24,438 bases of DNA from W0P33-017 sp963640395 (GCA_963640395.1 CAVHZH010000021.1:1-24438), one strand, 5' to 3'; counted from the first letter of the stretch, positions 6,915 through 15,304 are shown. A program made the numbers and translations. Notes: generated by a model not told the origin, from the sequence alone.

Positions 6915-7928
6915 TTATTTCAGTAATGAAGAAAAGCGGATAATTAGTTCCGTGGGCAAAATAATGCGTTGCGGAGATGGCGAAGCTCCGGCGGTAATGC
7001 AGTCATAAAGGATTTCATTTGCGGTGTATCCCATTTGAAAACGCGGCTGCTGAACGGACGAAATCGGCGGCGTACTGACCGCAGAAAGCNNNNNNNNNNG
7101 AATGTTATCAAATCCGACAATGATGAGATCATCAGGAATTTTCAAACCATGTGCAGCGGCAGCTTTGGCAGCGGCAACGGCAAAAACATCGGATGCGGCA
7201 AAAATAGCGTCCGGACGGTTGGAAGATGCGAGCAGCTGGAAAACGCTGGCATAAGCGGCTTCATATATAATGCCGGAAAAATTCAGGATATATCCGTCGG
7301 AAATTGCAAGCTCGTTCTGCCTCATAAAATCACAGTAGGCCTTTTGTCTTTGCCGGGCATAGGTAAAAGAAAGCGAACCGTTTAACAGGGCAATTTTATG
7401 GTGCCCGGTAGAGTAAATATGTTCCATGACAGAAAAAGCAGCTTTGTAATTGTCGATTCCAACGAAGGGATAATCGCTGGAACCGGATTCTGTGCACTGT
7501 ACGATTGGCACATGCGCCGCGATCTTCTTATATCCTGCCTCAGCAAGGGAAGTACAGAGGATCATTCCCTGAATATTGCACTGATAAATCTGGCGGATGA
7601 TGGAATCAATGGAATCCGGAGAATTGAGCAGGTCGCGTGTAATCAGAACGCGGTAGCCTCTGAAATCTGCAGATTTCAGGATTCCGTTGAGCAGCTCGCT
7701 GTAAAACAGGTTTCCGGGATCCGGGATATTTACCAGAATCTGGGAAACCTTGGAGCTGTCGGGCATTGATCGCTCTGCCTTTGCACTCAGAAGATCGATT
7801 GTGGAATGAATCAGTGCGCTGGTGTTAGGGCTGACAAGCTCCGGATGGTTTAGTGTTCTGGAGACAGTTGCAGGAGAAAGACCGGACTGTCTGGCAATTT
7901 CCGCAATTGTTGGCTTGTTACGCTTCAT
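6915..7928 (-). CDS. LacI family transcriptional regulator 1 (interrupted by sequencing gap)
   Basis: This regulator is about 337 aa including four undetermined residues from the N run. The N-terminal helix-turn-helix is TIAEIARQSGLSPATVSRTLNH (split here as TIAEIARQSGL and SPATVSRTLNH). The C-terminal periplasmic-binding-protein-like domain carries NIPDPGNLFYSELLNG, an NGSLSF..ARQR segment and IVGFDNI just before the gap. Such proteins bind a palindromic operator and release it on binding a sugar ligand. It is divergent from the ABC operon, with palindromes at 8006-8021 and 8153-8167 between them, so auto- and operon control is likely. Comparison with regulator 2 suggests the 10 Ns replace only about one codon, so the gene is probably intact. 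Confidence 0.88.
   Translation of the reverse strand: MKRNKPTIAEIARQSGLSPATVSRTLNHPELVSPNTSALIHSTIDLLSAKAERSMPDSSKVSQILVNIPDPGNLFYSELLNGILKSADFRGYRVLITRDLLNSPDSIDSIIRQIYQCNIQGMILCTSLAEAGYKKIAAHVPIVQCTESGSSDYPFVGIDNYKAAFSVMEHIYSTGHHKIALLNGSLSFTYARQRQKAYCDFMRQNELAISDGYILNFSGIIYEAAYASVFQLLASSNRPDAIFAASDVFAVAAAKAAAAHGLKIPDDLIIVGFDNIXXXXLSAVSTPPISSVQQPRFQMGYTANEILYDCITAGASPSPQRIILPTELIIRFSSLLK
7090..7099. other. Assembly gap (10 Ns) within LacI gene
   Basis: Ten undetermined bases mark a scaffold join. The reading frame continues across it. Family spacing between FDNI and the TPP motif suggests the real missing sequence is close to one codon, so the Ns are probably a placeholder. Confidence 0.95.
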
Positions 7929-7969
7929 AGCGTTTACCTCGTTTCTGTGATGATTTATCTTATGAAATG

Positions 7970-7998
7970 ATTATACATATGAAACGAAAAGAAAACAA
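7970..7998 (-). promoter_or_regulatory. Promoter of LacI-1/SnoaL unit
   Basis: On the minus strand a perfect TATAAT (7970-7975) follows TTGTTT (7993-7998) with a 17-bp spacer. The -35 is weak (3 of 6). A palindrome (8006-8021) sits just upstream of the -35, where a repressor could act on this promoter or loop to 8153-8167. Confidence 0.5.
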
Positions 7999-8005
7999 GA
8001 AGAAA

Positions 8006-8021
8006 ATGAAAAATATTTCAT
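8006..8021. promoter_or_regulatory. LacI-type operator variant ATGAAAAATATTTCAT
   Basis: This has the same half-sites as the 15-bp operator but one extra central base (ATGAAA-4 bp-TTTCAT). Its centre is about 146.5 bp from the centre of the 8153-8167 site, close to an integral number of helical turns, which would allow looping. It is in the divergent LacI/ABC control region (7929-8223), which holds no gene. Confidence 0.5.
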
Positions 8022-8097
8022 GAAAATGAAAAATATACAAAAATAGAATCACAAAAATGTGCAATACGCCAAAAAACAAATAAAAATGTGATAGATA

Positions 8098-8126
8098 TTG
8101 ACAAAAATTCCTAATTGGATGATAAT
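8098..8126 (+). promoter_or_regulatory. Promoter of ABC/deglycosidase operon
   Basis: A consensus TTGACA (8098-8103), a 17-bp spacer and GATAAT (8121-8126) form the best sigma-A promoter in the window. It is followed by the operator cluster at 8142-8172. Confidence 0.75.
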
Positions 8127-8152
8127 GGCATCAGATAAAACATTTCATGAAA

Positions 8153-8167
8153 ATGAAAATATTTCAT
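8153..8167. promoter_or_regulatory. LacI-type operator ATGAAAATATTTCAT with flanking half-sites
   Basis: This is identical to the 4880-4894 palindrome. Extra TTTCATGAAA palindromes abut it on both sides (about 8143-8152 and 8163-8172), so several half-sites overlap. It lies downstream of the ABC operon promoter, at roughly +20 to +35. Confidence 0.68.
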
Positions 8168-8197
8168 GAAACATCAATGAAAGGGGAAGGTATTTTA

Positions 8198-8230
8198 ATG
8201 AAAAAGGAGGTAAAAGGAATAACATGCTGA
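8198..8230 (+). CDS. Putative 10-aa leader peptide overlapping oppB-type gene
   Basis: A short frame encoding MKKEVKGITC begins 8 bases after a strong AAAGGGGAAGG site, and its stop overlaps the first codons of the permease gene at 8224. The permease also has its own AAGGAGG inside this frame. The arrangement suits translational coupling. It could also be fortuitous, and I see no attenuator hairpin. Confidence 0.3.
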   Translation: MKKEVKGITC

Positions 8231-9192
8231 AGTACATCTTAAAACGAATCCTGTACATCATTCCTGTTATGTTTGGCGTTATTGTTCTTGTATTTATTAT
8301 GAAGACAGTTACGCCGGGTGATCCGGTGGCATCACTTCTTCCGGGAACTGCAACGGAGGAGATGAAAGACAATCTCCGGGAACAGCTCGGGTTAAACGAT
8401 CCGGTTTTAAAACAGTTTGGTTCTTATGTAGTGGGGGTAGTACAGGGAGATCTGGGTACATCTTATAAGACAAGACAGCCGGTAGCACAGGAAATTGCAC
8501 AGCGTTTGCCGAACACCATTACGATTGCACTGTGGGCAATGTTTATCGCACAGATCATTGCAACGCCGCTAGGCATCCTGGCAGCGGTAAAACAAAATTC
8601 GATCACAGATAGTATCATAGTTGTCTTTACCATGATCGGTGCTTCTGTTCCGGGCTTCTGGCTGGCGCTGATGCTGATTCAGTGGTTCGCCATTGATCTG
8701 CACTGGGTACCGTCAATGTATGACGGCAGCCTAAAAAGCTGGATTTTACCGATTGTATCGATTACATTCGGGTCGGTTGCCGCAACGGCCAGAGGCGTCA
8801 GAACGAACATGCTGGAGGTTGTCCGTCAGGATTATATCAAAACTGCCAGAGCAAAAGGACAAAAGGAAGTTGTCGTAATCTGGAATCATGCATTCCGCAA
8901 TACATTGATTCCGGTTATCGCCGGTATCGGAGGCGGTCTGGCTAGTATGATGGGCGGTGCGGTTGTGACGGAGCAGGTATTTGCGATACCTGGTGTTGGT
9001 AAATATATTGCAGATGCGGTATCTGCCAGAAACTTTCCTTCCCTGCAGGGTGGCATCATAGTCATTGCACTGATCTGCTGTATTATCAACATTATCGTGG
9101 ATGTTGGCTATACGATAGCTGACCCGAGACTAAAGACAACACTAATGAAACCTTCAGGCAAGAAAGTAAAAGCAGCAAAGGGGGTAATGTAA
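8224..9192 (+). CDS. ABC transporter permease, DppB/OppB type
   Basis: This 322-aa inner-membrane permease belongs to the dipeptide/oligopeptide/nickel family. It has an N-terminal helix (about residues 9-27) followed by a large extracytoplasmic segment containing TPGDPVASLLPG and GDLGTSY, both typical of DppB/OppB. Further helices follow. The cytoplasmic EAA-type loop is RQDYIKTARAKG, which contacts the ATPases. The C-terminal region has QVFAIPGVGKYI. It is the first gene of the transporter operon and ends directly before the second permease gene. In this context the cargo may be a glycoside rather than a peptide, as seen for some members of the family. Confidence 0.92.
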   Translation: MLKYILKRILYIIPVMFGVIVLVFIMKTVTPGDPVASLLPGTATEEMKDNLREQLGLNDPVLKQFGSYVVGVVQGDLGTSYKTRQPVAQEIAQRLPNTITIALWAMFIAQIIATPLGILAAVKQNSITDSIIVVFTMIGASVPGFWLALMLIQWFAIDLHWVPSMYDGSLKSWILPIVSITFGSVAATARGVRTNMLEVVRQDYIKTARAKGQKEVVVIWNHAFRNTLIPVIAGIGGGLASMMGGAVVTEQVFAIPGVGKYIADAVSARNFPSLQGGIIVIALICCIINIIVDVGYTIADPRLKTTLMKPSGKKVKAAKGVM

Positions 9193-10101
9193 ATGTCCAA
9201 AATCAGAACACCTGCGATGGAAAAGCTGGACAAAAAGGTAAAGAAAAATGCCAAAGTTACTAGCAATACCCCGGGACGGGAAGCGATTAAGCGACTTCGT
9301 AAAAATAAAACTGCTATGGCGGGACTGATTATTATTCTGCTCATGTTTGTTGTAGCGATTCTGGCACCTGTCATTGCACCGTATGGATATCAGGAACAGG
9401 ATTATGCAGCAGTTCGGCAGGGAGCCTCGCTAAACCACCTGTTCGGAACAGATCATCTGGGAAGAGACTTGTTCAGCCGTTGTGTATATGGCGCGAGATA
9501 TTCCCTCCCGATCGGTATTGTCTGTACCCTGCTCGGTCTTTTGATCGGCGGCGGACTTGGACTGGTTGCAGCATATTTCGGTGGACGTACGGATAATATT
9601 ATCATGCGTTTCATCGATATCATACAGGCAATTCCAAGTATCCTGCTATGTATCGCACTGGTTGCGATACTTGGAAACGGAATGTGGCAGCTGGTTGTAG
9701 CGATTACGGCAGGCACGATTCAGGGTATGACAAAAAACGTAAGAGCAGCAGTTTTTATGGTAAGAAATAACGAATATGTAAATTCGTCCAAATCGATTGG
9801 CGTATCGGATTTACATATCATGTTAAAGCATCTGATCCCGAATGCCGTCGGTATGATTGTTATCAATGCGATCGGTGTTGTATCAGGCAGTATTTTGACA
9901 ATTTCTTCACTGAGCTATCTGGGCGTAGGTCTGATACCTCCGACACCGGAGTGGGGCGCAATCCTTTCCGAAGGAAAGCAATACATGGCGGTAGCACCGC
10001 ATATGGTATATTTCCCAGGCTTGATGATTGCAATTACAGTTGTAGCATTTAACTTGTTTGGTAACGGTCTGAGAGACGCGCTGGATCCCAGATTAAAATA
10101 A
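9193..10101 (+). CDS. ABC transporter permease, DppC/OppC type
   Basis: This 302-aa partner permease starts one base after the stop of the preceding gene. It has a Lys-rich cytoplasmic N-terminus (about residues 1-40). The first transmembrane helix begins near GLIIILLMFVVAILAP, followed by the DppC hallmark FGTDHLGRDLFSR. The EAA loop is SSKSIGVSDLHIMLKHLIPN, and the end is the family-typical GNGLRDALDPRLK. It pairs with the 8224 product to form the translocation pore. Confidence 0.93.
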   Translation: MSKIRTPAMEKLDKKVKKNAKVTSNTPGREAIKRLRKNKTAMAGLIIILLMFVVAILAPVIAPYGYQEQDYAAVRQGASLNHLFGTDHLGRDLFSRCVYGARYSLPIGIVCTLLGLLIGGGLGLVAAYFGGRTDNIIMRFIDIIQAIPSILLCIALVAILGNGMWQLVVAITAGTIQGMTKNVRAAVFMVRNNEYVNSSKSIGVSDLHIMLKHLIPNAVGMIVINAIGVVSGSILTISSLSYLGVGLIPPTPEWGAILSEGKQYMAVAPHMVYFPGLMIAITVVAFNLFGNGLRDALDPRLK

Positions 10102-10123
10102 GATATCCGGAAGGGAGATCAGG

Positions 10124-11179
10124 ATGGATAAAACCAAAAATCTTTTGGAAGTCAGGAATTTGACCGTTCATTATGAGACAGATGAAGGCATCTGCGAAGC
10201 AGTAAACGATATTTCCTTTGATATTCATCCGGGAGAGATTCTCGGAGTAGTTGGAGAAACGGGTGCAGGCAAAACAACGATTGCACTCAGTATCATGGGA
10301 CTGCTTCCCAAGCCTCCGGCTCATGTGATTTCTGGCAGTATTAAAATAGAAGATAAAGAAATGCTTTCCGATAAACCGGAAGCGAAAGGATTTTTCGATT
10401 TTGCCCGTAAAAAGGCGAGAAAACGGGACGAAAAACGTCTCGAAAGCATATATAGAACAATTCGTGGCAAAAAGGTTTCCATGATGTTCCAGGATCCTAT
10501 GACGGCGCTGAACCCGGTATTATACGTCGGCGATCAGATCGCAGAGGTCATCCGGATTCATGAAAAGATTTCCGAAGCGGAAGCGGAAAAACGTGCCGGG
10601 GAGATGCTGGAGCTGGTTGGTATTCCGAGAGACCGTTATAAAGAATATCCGCATCAGTTTTCAGGTGGTATGAAACAGAGAGTCGTCATCGCGATTGCGC
10701 TGGCATGCCGGCCGGATCTGATTATCGCAGACGAACCGACAACTGCATTGGACGTTACGATTCAGGCGCAGATTTTGGAAATGATGAAAGAGCTGCAAAG
10801 AAAGTTCGGAACAGCTATCATGCTGATTACACACGACTTCGGCGTTGTAGCGGAGATATGTGACAGATGTATGGTTGTATATGCAGGGGAAAAGATTGAA
10901 GAAGGTTCTCTGGAAGATATTTTCGATCATCGGGAGCACCCGTATACAAAGGGGCTGTTCGATTCACTGCCGAACCTTCAGGACGATTCGCCGAGATTGA
11001 AACCGATTCCCGGTCTGATGTCCAATCCGATGGAGCTGCCATCTTATTGCAGCTTTTATGACAGATGTTCGGTAAAATGTGAAACCTGCAAAAACAGCAA
11101 TCCGAAGCTGATCGAAGTAACACCGGGACATACAGTGGCATGTTCCAGAATTGCACAGGCACAGAAGGAGGCAAAATAA
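10124..11179 (+). CDS. ABC transporter ATP-binding protein, DppD/OppD type
   Basis: This 351-aa ATPase has Walker A GETGAGKT (44-51), Q-loop Q123, signature FSGGMKQR (179-186), Walker B LIIADE (199-204) and H-loop H237. A Lys/Arg-rich insertion of about 25 residues (FDFARKKARKRDEKRLESIY, 91-110) precedes the Q-loop and seems longer than in many homologs. The C-terminal oligopeptide-transporter extension carries cysteines C309, C315, C319, C322 and C340, of the kind found in DppD/OppD proteins. An AAGGGAG site precedes the ATG. It works with the next ATPase as a heterodimer. Confidence 0.93.
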   Translation: MDKTKNLLEVRNLTVHYETDEGICEAVNDISFDIHPGEILGVVGETGAGKTTIALSIMGLLPKPPAHVISGSIKIEDKEMLSDKPEAKGFFDFARKKARKRDEKRLESIYRTIRGKKVSMMFQDPMTALNPVLYVGDQIAEVIRIHEKISEAEAEKRAGEMLELVGIPRDRYKEYPHQFSGGMKQRVVIAIALACRPDLIIADEPTTALDVTIQAQILEMMKELQRKFGTAIMLITHDFGVVAEICDRCMVVYAGEKIEEGSLEDIFDHREHPYTKGLFDSLPNLQDDSPRLKPIPGLMSNPMELPSYCSFYDRCSVKCETCKNSNPKLIEVTPGHTVACSRIAQAQKEAK

Positions 11180-11180
11180 C

Positions 11181-12137
11181 ATGGCTTTAGTTGAAATTAA
11201 ACATCTGAAGAAATATTATAGTACGCCCCGCGGACTGCTGCATGCAATCGATGATGTCACGATGGATATTGAGAAGGGCAAAACGATCGGAATCGTAGGG
11301 GAATCCGGCTGTGGAAAATCCACCCTGGGCAAAACGCTGATCCGCATGGAGGATGCGACAGACGGAGAGGTTTATTTCGATGGAAAAGAAGTTACGCATA
11401 TGTCTCAGCATGAATTCAAAAACATGCGGATGCGGATGCAGATGATTTTCCAGGATCCCTATGCTTCCTTGGATCCCAGAATGAGCGTTTCCCAGCTGAT
11501 TGCAGAGCCGATCCGGACTTATCATCTGGCTAAAAATAAAAAAGAACAGGATGAAATGGTCTTTCAGTTGATGGAGGAGGTTGGACTTGCAAAACGTCTA
11601 GCCAATTCCTATCCGCATGAGCTGGATGGCGGAAGACGCCAGAGAATCGGAATTGCGCGAGCACTGTCCCTGAATCCGGAATTTATCGTCTGCGACGAGC
11701 CGGTATCTGCACTGGATGTTTCGATTCAGGCACAGATACTGAATCTGTTGATGGATCTGCAGGAAGAAAAGAATCTGACTTACATGTTCATTACGCATGA
11801 TATGTCAGTTGTAAAGCATATTTCAGATGATATCGCAGTTATGTATCTGGGACAGGTTGTCGAAAAAGCGGAATATCAGGAACTGTTTGCAAGACCGTTA
11901 CACCCGTATTCTCAGGCACTGTTTTCAGCAATACCGGTTCCTTCGATCCATAACAGGCAGAAACGAATCGTACTGAAAGGCGAAATTACCAGCCCGGTCA
12001 ACCCGAAGCCCTGCTGCAGATTTGCAGCCCGCTGTCCTTATGCAACAGATCTATGCAGGGAGAAGGAACCAAAGCTTCGTGATATGGGGAACAACCACTT
12101 TGTAAAATGTCACAGAGTGGAAGAACTAAATAAATAA
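11181..12137 (+). CDS. ABC transporter ATP-binding protein, DppF/OppF type
   Basis: This 318-aa ATPase has Walker A GESGCGKS (40-47), Q91, Walker B FIVCDE (168-173) and H206. The signature motif is LDGGRRQR (148-155), with Asp where LSGGQQQR normally has Ser. The C-terminal Cys-rich oligopeptide region includes CPYATDLC. I chose ATG 11181 because AGGAGG precedes it; a longer frame from 11151 would overlap the previous gene. It forms the ATPase heterodimer with the 10124 product. Confidence 0.93.
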   Translation: MALVEIKHLKKYYSTPRGLLHAIDDVTMDIEKGKTIGIVGESGCGKSTLGKTLIRMEDATDGEVYFDGKEVTHMSQHEFKNMRMRMQMIFQDPYASLDPRMSVSQLIAEPIRTYHLAKNKKEQDEMVFQLMEEVGLAKRLANSYPHELDGGRRQRIGIARALSLNPEFIVCDEPVSALDVSIQAQILNLLMDLQEEKNLTYMFITHDMSVVKHISDDIAVMYLGQVVEKAEYQELFARPLHPYSQALFSAIPVPSIHNRQKRIVLKGEITSPVNPKPCCRFAARCPYATDLCREKEPKLRDMGNNHFVKCHRVEELNK

Positions 12138-12185
12138 AATATGTCGGCACAAGGGAGTGTACGACAAAAAAAGGGAGGTTACGGA

Positions 12186-13844
12186 ATGAAGGGATGTAAC
12201 AAAATGTTGGCGGCTTTACTGACCGCTGCAATGGCAGTAACAATGGTTACAGGATGTGGAAGCACAGGCACTGGTGATACAGAGGCACCGGGAGCTTCTG
12301 AAGAAACCGTGGATGAGAGTGCAGCTGCTGAAGCGGAGCTTTCCGGTGACACAACCGCACAGAAGCCGGAGGGTCTGAGCGATGAAGTGATCACAGTAGC
12401 GCTGCAGGCAGAGCCGAACAGTCTGGTACCGGACGTTGTATTTCTTGGTAACTACATTTCAACGGTTGTAAGACTGATGTACGAGCCACTTATCATTCAG
12501 GATTACGAAACAATGACATTTTCCGATACCGGTCTGGTAACTGCAGTTGATCTTGTGGATGATACTCATATTTCACTGACACTGCGGGAAGGAGTTAAAT
12601 TTCAGAGTGGAAAAGAATTTACAGCAGACGATGTGCTGTATCAGTTCCAGCAGGGAGTTCGCGGCGCACATGCAGGCGATTACTATTCTGTATGGGATGT
12701 AGACAACACAGAGGTTGTAGATGATTATCACATTACGCTGGCATTAAAAACACCGTGGGCACAGGCTCAAAACATACTTGGCTTTAACACCTGCCTTGCA
12801 GTGGATAAGGATATCTTCGAAGCAGCAGGTGGTGCAGATGTGACGGCACAATATCTGGAAAATGCAGGTACCGGAAAGTACAAATTAAAGGAATGGGTTC
12901 CCGGTCAGTACATTGAACTGGAACGGAATGAAGATTATTGGGATCAGGAAAACAAGGGATATTTTGCAGGATATAAATTCGTATTTATCAACGATACGTC
13001 TGCCCGTGCAATGGCTGTTCAGTCCGGCGATGCGGATATAGCATTAGACTGTGCAATCTCCGATTATTCTGTATATGATGCGGATCCGGGCGTGCAGGCT
13101 GTTTTGAATGATAATGGTATGGTGAGTACCATCTTCTTGAACAGTGCCGATGGAAGACCTTTTCAGGATGAAAAGGTAAGAGAGGCGGCATACTGGTTGA
13201 TCGATGCGAATGCACTGCTGCAGGTTGCAAACTCCGGTCTGGGTCAGGTTGCAGACACAACAATTTCTCCGAATTGCCCGATGTGGGATGGCGTTTCTGA
13301 AAATGCGACAAAGACAGTTGACGTAGAGAAAGCAAAGAAGCTGCTTGCAGAGGCAGGCTATGCAAACGGTCTGACTGTTACCTGCCGTACATCCGCTACA
13401 ACTGCTCAGTTATCCATGATTCAGGAGCAGCTTCGTGCAGGCGGCATAGAGATGAACATCGAGGTGGCTGAGATGCCGGTGCATTTCCAGGCACTAGGCT
13501 CAGGTGACTATGATATGTACCTTTCTTCCCAGCAGTGTGCATACTACTCTGAGGCAGTCCGCACAACAGATGGATTAGATTACAGCTTCTCGGATGTTTT
13601 GGGAGGCTGCGGCTACAAGGATGAGGAATATTCCAAGCTTTGCCAGAAAGCACTGACCACCTATGATGAAACAGAACGAAAGGCTGCTTATGCAGAGGTT
13701 CAAAAATATTTCAGAGAGCATTATGTATCGATCGCTACTTATACAAACGTTGGTCTGACTGTAGCAAGACCTGATCTGCAGGGCTTCGCATTGTACGGCG
13801 TAGGTGTGCAGGATATCAGCAATCTGTACAGTACAGGTAATTGA
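12186..13844 (+). CDS. Solute-binding lipoprotein, family 5 (dipeptide/oligopeptide type)
   Basis: This 552-aa extracellular lipoprotein has a signal peptide ending in the lipobox VTGC, with lipidated C24, followed by an acidic low-complexity linker rich in Thr, Glu and Ala (about 25-65). The mature part resembles SBP_bac_5, with segments such as YEPLIIQD, FKFQSGKEFTADDVLYQF-like LREGVKFQSGKEFTADDV and GTGKYKLKEWVPGQYIELERN. It would deliver the cargo to the 8224-12137 transporter. I chose ATG 12186, which follows GGGAGG; a longer frame from 12141 lacks a signal-peptide context. A hairpin at 13884-13913 follows the gene and may raise the stability of its mRNA. Confidence 0.92.
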   Translation: MKGCNKMLAALLTAAMAVTMVTGCGSTGTGDTEAPGASEETVDESAAAEAELSGDTTAQKPEGLSDEVITVALQAEPNSLVPDVVFLGNYISTVVRLMYEPLIIQDYETMTFSDTGLVTAVDLVDDTHISLTLREGVKFQSGKEFTADDVLYQFQQGVRGAHAGDYYSVWDVDNTEVVDDYHITLALKTPWAQAQNILGFNTCLAVDKDIFEAAGGADVTAQYLENAGTGKYKLKEWVPGQYIELERNEDYWDQENKGYFAGYKFVFINDTSARAMAVQSGDADIALDCAISDYSVYDADPGVQAVLNDNGMVSTIFLNSADGRPFQDEKVREAAYWLIDANALLQVANSGLGQVADTTISPNCPMWDGVSENATKTVDVEKAKKLLAEAGYANGLTVTCRTSATTAQLSMIQEQLRAGGIEMNIEVAEMPVHFQALGSGDYDMYLSSQQCAYYSEAVRTTDGLDYSFSDVLGGCGYKDEEYSKLCQKALTTYDETERKAAYAEVQKYFREHYVSIATYTNVGLTVARPDLQGFALYGVGVQDISNLYSTGN

Positions 13845-13883
13845 GTAAACATAAACAGTTACAACAAATGAGTAAATAGAATA

Positions 13884-13913
13884 TCCTGTGCAGAAGTCAT
13901 TTTCTGCACAGGA
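13884..13913. promoter_or_regulatory. Intercistronic hairpin after binding-protein gene
   Basis: A perfect 10-bp stem (TCCTGTGCAG / CTGCACAGGA) with a 10-base loop lies between the binding-protein gene and the oxidoreductase gene. No T-run follows. It is therefore more likely an RNA-stability or processing hairpin, or a partial attenuator, than a full terminator. It would make binding-protein mRNA more abundant than the downstream enzymes. Confidence 0.6.
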
Positions 13914-13973
13914 ACTACAGGAAAGATTCTTCACATACTTCCTGAACAAAAAAAGAAAAGAGAGGGTATTATT

Positions 13974-15236
13974 ATGGTAAAAACAGTTCGTGTAGGCATT
14001 ATCGGCGGAGGTATGATTTCTCATCGTCATATGCAGATTTATAAAAACATCAACGAGCGCTCAGAGGAGTTAGGCTTCCGTGCAAAAATCGTTGCCGTTG
14101 CAGAGATTATTCCGGAAAGACTGGCCAAGTGGGGCAAAAAATACGGTCTTGAAGAAAAAGATCTGTATGTAGATTATCATGATATGTTAAAGCGCGACGA
14201 TATCGATACCATCGATGTATGCGTACATAATAATCTGCATGTTCCGGTTGCGATTGAAGTTATGAAAGCAGGCTTTGATTGCTATTGCGAAAAGCCTGCG
14301 GCAGTCACATACGCAGATGGAAAGCTGATGCTTGACTGTGCGAAGAAGCTGGGCAGAAAATTCCATGTTCAGATCAGCGCGCTGATGACTCCCCAGACAA
14401 GGGTTGCCAAGGATTATATTCAAAGCGGCAAGCTTGGGACTCCTTATTATGTAAATCTGGAACAGTGTACTTCCAGAAGACGTCCCGGATACGATCTGCC
14501 GGAATTTACACAGGATTTCCTGTCTGAAAAATATGCCGGACATGGTCCTTCTATCGACCTTGGCATTTACGTGATCGGACAGATCTTATATCTGTTTGAC
14601 TGCCCGAAGGTACAGTCGGTCAATGCGTTTACCGGTCATTTCGTAGACTTTGATTCTTCATTGGTTCAGGTAGAGGATGGCTATGGCGTAGAAGATACCA
14701 TTGACGGTTTTGTAAAATTTGAGAATGGCGTAGGTTTCCATTTCCTGAGCACCTCCGCAAACAATTACAAGGATTATGATATGACTTATATCCTCGGCTC
14801 CTCCGGCGGTCTGGAAGTAAGATATACCGATACCGTAGGCGGTAAGCTTGCCCGCAAGAACCCCAATATGGGACCGAACTTTGGCGGCGAAGCAGATTTG
14901 ATCTTCCGCGGCAGCGTAGACGGCAGAGATGTGGAAGTCAATCTGGAATGCGATAAGAACGGCACGATGGAAGTACGAAAGAATCCCAAGATGTGGTATT
15001 ACAATGACAACCAGTGTATGTGGTTGGCTTATAAGCTGGGAATTCTGAATGATGAAACCCGTTACAATACACCTGAAATCGCACTGAATCAGTTGATAGT
15101 AACCGATGGCTTCTTCCTTTCCCAGAAGCTGGGACGCAGCGTGACTTATGATGAAATCATTGAAAACTCTCCTTCAACTTATATCAGGGAGCAGATGATT
15201 AACGGTAAATTATATAAGTTTGATACAGAGTTCTAA
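13974..15236 (+). CDS. Gfo/Idh/MocA family oxidoreductase 1
   Basis: This 420-aa NAD(P)-dependent sugar oxidoreductase has an N-terminal Rossmann motif VGIIGGGMIS (7-16) and the family EKP motif (106-108) with the catalytic-type Lys. In the second domain the usual D-x-x-x-H active-site motif reads D195-L-G-I-Y199, with Tyr in place of His. Tyr at this place is known in Zymomonas glucose-fructose oxidoreductase. In C- and O-glycoside catabolism, such enzymes oxidise the glycoside at C3 to make the substrate for the deglycosidase complex. It is longer than the other copy at 23026 (349 aa). It opens the enzyme half of the operon, after the 13884-13913 hairpin. Confidence 0.9.
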   Translation: MVKTVRVGIIGGGMISHRHMQIYKNINERSEELGFRAKIVAVAEIIPERLAKWGKKYGLEEKDLYVDYHDMLKRDDIDTIDVCVHNNLHVPVAIEVMKAGFDCYCEKPAAVTYADGKLMLDCAKKLGRKFHVQISALMTPQTRVAKDYIQSGKLGTPYYVNLEQCTSRRRPGYDLPEFTQDFLSEKYAGHGPSIDLGIYVIGQILYLFDCPKVQSVNAFTGHFVDFDSSLVQVEDGYGVEDTIDGFVKFENGVGFHFLSTSANNYKDYDMTYILGSSGGLEVRYTDTVGGKLARKNPNMGPNFGGEADLIFRGSVDGRDVEVNLECDKNGTMEVRKNPKMWYYNDNQCMWLAYKLGILNDETRYNTPEIALNQLIVTDGFFLSQKLGRSVTYDEIIENSPSTYIREQMINGKLYKFDTEF

Positions 15237-15250
15237 AATCCGGGATTTTT

Positions 15251-15271
15251 TATTTCATAGGAAATTATATA
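15251..15271. repeat. Degenerate left-end fragment of the hairpin repeat
   Basis: TTTATTTCATAGGAAATT matches the left end of the element at 24390 and 6365. The second arm then decays (TCCCTCATTTAAAAG instead of TCCTATGAAATAAAAG). It lies in the 68-bp gap between two operon genes. Confidence 0.5.
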
Positions 15272-15304
15272 AAGTTCCCTCATTTAAAAGAAAGGAAAAT
15301 CAAA

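Noticed and set aside
15237..15253. Terminator AAATCC-GGG-ATTTTT after oxidoreductase 1
   Set aside because: The stem is only six weak pairs and the next gene is in the same operon, so it is unlikely to terminate.
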